64,000 nucleotides of DNA from Martinezella lusitana (GTDB lineage Bacteria; Pseudomonadota; Alphaproteobacteria; Rhizobiales; Rhizobiaceae). Position 1 is the stretch's first letter, and each line of letters opens with the position of its first letter. Shown in pieces: positions 61,954 through 64,000 of the stretch. The position numbers and the translations under genes are program-made. The notes under the pieces are model-generated. The model was not told where the DNA came from, made no database searches, and was given only the letters and a program-made list of their open reading frames with translations. The DNA is taken from positions 62,001 through 126,000 of the forward strand of contig NZ_JAFEVL010000042.1 of NCBI RefSeq assembly GCF_016901135.1, given 5' to 3'.

Positions 61954-62871
61954 TCAGATCAGATTGGGTCTCATGTCGGAATATAGACCAAAATCAAGGA
62001 TATCAATTCTGGGATGGCTTTGGGCAAAACGCTCGATTCTTGGCTTAATGGCCTCGAGCTGAGCAAGTGCGGCTTCCTTCGTATGGCGCGCAATCCACTC
62101 ATTATCCCAGAACAATTTCATCTTGGATGCAAGCACTGCTTCATTCGCCGAAAAATACTTCCATGTGAGGATCAGATGGCTCAATGCCATGTTGAATTCA
62201 TGAGTGGCCACCGAATGAGAATTGTAACGTGCCTCGAAGATTCCGCGCGTCATGTGGGCAACAACGGCATCGTGGCGATAGAGACACAATCCCCCATCCA
62301 GCCAGGCTCGCCAGCTAAGATCGACATCCTCGCAATAAAGATAGATCGCCTCGTCGAACCCTTTCGCGCGCTCAAAAAAAGCAGCGGAGATGAGTATACA
62401 GGCCCCGCTACACCAATTGACCTCCAGCGTCTCGTGGTCAAAGGCCCTTGGCGGATTTTCAATTGGAAACTGTCGGGCTTCGACGATATTTGCGCGGCCG
62501 GCACTGCTGATGAAGGTAGAATATAGCTTATCGAGAACATCGGGCATGAGGATCATGTCCGGATTCATGGTTATGAACGCGTCAAAAGCCTCGACCAGCT
62601 TCTTCGTGTACTCTCTCCAAACCAAATTCTGCTTTTCACCATAGCCGCAATTTCGGTCTATGCTGATCACGTTCGCCACAAAATGATCGCTTGAGAGTGC
62701 CTTGACTCGCGCAATCGTAGCCGCCTGCACCGGCTCATATACGACGATATTGGCGGTAAGCTTGTATTGCTTGCCAACTCCGTTTTGCTGGCGCAGGGCA
62801 AGAACACAATCCTCGATGTAACGCTCGAACTCTACCGCATTCGATAATATTTGAACTGGAATATGGATCAC
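61954..62871 (-). CDS. Family 2-type glycosyltransferase
   Basis: 305 residues. GT-A fold of the rhamnosyltransferase-like GT2 group: LTANIVVYEPVQAATIARV, DRNCGYGEKQN (the NxGxgxAxN equivalent), ITMNPDMILMPD (DxD-like position), and NWCSGACILISAAFFERAKG with YLYCEDVDLSWRAW. These are typical of O-antigen rhamnosyl- or related transferases. GTG start at 62871, with AAAGG ten bases upstream. It follows the methyltransferase gene after 13 bases. Confidence 0.9.
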   Translation of the reverse strand: MIHIPVQILSNAVEFERYIEDCVLALRQQNGVGKQYKLTANIVVYEPVQAATIARVKALSSDHFVANVISIDRNCGYGEKQNLVWREYTKKLVEAFDAFITMNPDMILMPDVLDKLYSTFISSAGRANIVEARQFPIENPPRAFDHETLEVNWCSGACILISAAFFERAKGFDEAIYLYCEDVDLSWRAWLDGGLCLYRHDAVVAHMTRGIFEARYNSHSVATHEFNMALSHLILTWKYFSANEAVLASKMKLFWDNEWIARHTKEAALAQLEAIKPRIERFAQSHPRIDILDFGLYSDMRPNLI

Positions 62872-62884
62872 GTCATACCAACCT

Positions 62885-63952
62885 TTAGCGACGCTTCTGT
62901 CGGAGCTTTACGCGCAGCCATTCGAAAAATGTCCGCGGGCGCTTGCTCTCTTCTATTCCAGCTGCGAGTGCAGCCAGTCTCTCTAATATTTCGGCGTGCT
63001 GTATCGTGGTGCTCTGCATGACCGCGCCAAGGCGTGCCACCATTTGGCTTTCAATAGCACCAAGACGCTCCGCGATTTGCGCCCGCTCAAATTTTGAAGC
63101 ATCCAAGTGTAAAAGTACGCCGGCGAGAATACCAAAAACGTGCTTATTGCTTATCAAATCGAGATCGGAATAAGGATTGCCGCGTTGATCGTTTCGCAAA
63201 GCATCGCTAAGATTGAAACGCGCATTGTCTGCAACGGAAAATTGGTTTCCGCTCACAAATCGTTTCCCAAGCGTAACCGACGAGGCGGCCTTCTTTCGGA
63301 CAATGCTCATAGAATTGAAAAATTCGACGGAAGATATCTTTGCAAGCTCGTCTTCAGCAATCGCAAAACCGTAATGATGCAGCATATCCTGAACAAGACG
63401 CGTCCTTGGCTGCGAGGTACCCCAATGTTCGAAATTAATAATATCCGTAAGAAGCTTGAAAAAGCTCATCGATGAGAAGGGATGAGCAAGACCACCTTCA
63501 TACTCATACCAATAGCTACAATGCAGATCTTCGGCGACAAATAAACCACCTTCACGCAGCTTTGGGAAATAGTGGCAGAACGCAGCGACTATGTCTTTCG
63601 AGGTGTGTGACCCATCATCGATTATGATATCGAACTCGGCTGAAATAGAATTTATACGCGCAGCCGCCTCGGCGGTGGACGCGTCACCGACGACGACCGA
63701 TATGCGAGGATCACTGAACACGAGCTCCCCGGACTTCGGGTCGATATCACATCCCACAATCTGCGTCGCATTCGGGAAATAGGCAGCCAAAATTTCTGTA
63801 AAGCCGCCATTCTGAATCCCGATCTCCAAAATTGAAATCGGTCGATTGCGAAACGGCGCAAACAGATCCTCGTAAACATCAAGGTAAAGAGCCCATTTAT
63901 CCGAGGATTTTTCGACGTTGGAGAAAATATGTTGTAGTGATTCGTTTTTCAT
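62885..63952 (-). CDS. Class I SAM methyltransferase with C-terminal coiled coil and basic tail
   Basis: 355 residues. SAM-binding Rossmann domain with ILEIGIQNGGFTEIL (about 40-55), VGCDIDPKSGEL, FDIIIDDGSHTSKD and GLFVAEDLHCSYWYE, similar to the cephalosporin hydroxylase/macrocin O-methyltransferase group. Beyond about residue 280 comes a heptad-patterned coiled coil (ERAQIAERLGAIESQ, HAEILERLAALA), then an aromatic-basic end (FFEWLRVKLRQKRR). ATG start at 63952. First visible gene of the minus-strand glycosyltransferase operon; more may lie beyond the window. Confidence 0.88.
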   Translation of the reverse strand: MKNESLQHIFSNVEKSSDKWALYLDVYEDLFAPFRNRPISILEIGIQNGGFTEILAAYFPNATQIVGCDIDPKSGELVFSDPRISVVVGDASTAEAAARINSISAEFDIIIDDGSHTSKDIVAAFCHYFPKLREGGLFVAEDLHCSYWYEYEGGLAHPFSSMSFFKLLTDIINFEHWGTSQPRTRLVQDMLHHYGFAIAEDELAKISSVEFFNSMSIVRKKAASSVTLGKRFVSGNQFSVADNARFNLSDALRNDQRGNPYSDLDLISNKHVFGILAGVLLHLDASKFERAQIAERLGAIESQMVARLGAVMQSTTIQHAEILERLAALAAGIEESKRPRTFFEWLRVKLRQKRR

Positions 63953-64000
63953 TGATTAGAACCGGAATGAGTACAATTTGGTGCGACGCTTTTTCATCGT
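63953..64000. other. Short interval at the right window edge
   Basis: The leader of the methyltransferase gene, cut by the window end. Nothing further can be said. Confidence 0.4.

Overview
The window reads as one stretch of a Rhizobiaceae (Rhizobium/Agrobacterium-like alphaproteobacterium) replicon. This is inferred from the GC-rich coding style, the TssM / TagF-PppA fusion / short kinase order of agrobacterial type VI secretion loci, a Cbg1-like GH3 beta-glucosidase, a PraR-like Xre regulator and several small rhizobial-type proteins. No rRNA, tRNA, CRISPR array or complete insertion sequence was recognised.

Layout. 0-5.7 kb: right end of a type VI secretion cluster (tssM, cut by the window edge, then tagF-pppA and ppkA). 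5.7-6.8 kb: a lone Wza-like lipoprotein. 7.5-22 kb: a minus-strand type I secretion island. In transcription order it has an AT-rich polytopic membrane protein, a 2609-residue calcium-motif repeat protein, a small exported protein, an ABC exporter with an inactive C39-like domain, an HlyD adaptor and a rhomboid protease. Two degenerate direct-repeat copies flank it. 23-24 kb: an AraC-type regulator. 24.3-35.4 kb: an aldonate (L-idonate/gluconate type) catabolic regulon with a CUT2-like sugar ABC transporter, a LacI repressor, dehydrogenases, gluconate kinase and an SMP-30 lactonase. Four near-identical 16-bp palindromes tie it together. 35.5-39.6 kb: a small conserved protein, an ArsR regulator, a DUF3313-type lipoprotein and a two-component system. 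39.8-41.6 kb: queC-queD-queE for 7-deazaguanine synthesis behind a probable preQ1-I riboswitch. 41.7-48.5 kb: an aldo/keto reductase with divergent LysR, an Xre regulator, a TadG-like vWA protein and an MHYT-GGDEF-EAL protein. 48.6-51.1 kb: the GH3 enzyme. 51.5-64 kb: a surface polysaccharide locus with Wzm/Wzt export, a CDP-6-deoxyhexose pathway with a C-methyltransferase, four glycosyltransferases and a methyltransferase with a coiled-coil tail.

How the genes work together. In the sugar regulon, the lactonase, transporter, idonate 5-dehydrogenase, 5-ketogluconate reductase and gluconokinase form a route to 6-phosphogluconate, controlled by the LacI protein through operators before each transcription unit. 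In the polysaccharide locus, rfbF, rfbG, a 3,5-epimerase, a C-methyltransferase and a reductase are translationally coupled by 4-base or near-contiguous junctions. They should make a branched CDP-sugar for the glycosyltransferases. The most novel candidate is the type I island. Its giant secreted protein begins with a toxin-like hydrophobic hairpin and lies directly after a small membrane protein of foreign base composition, which suggests a cell-surface toxin or adhesin with an immunity partner. That reading is inference.
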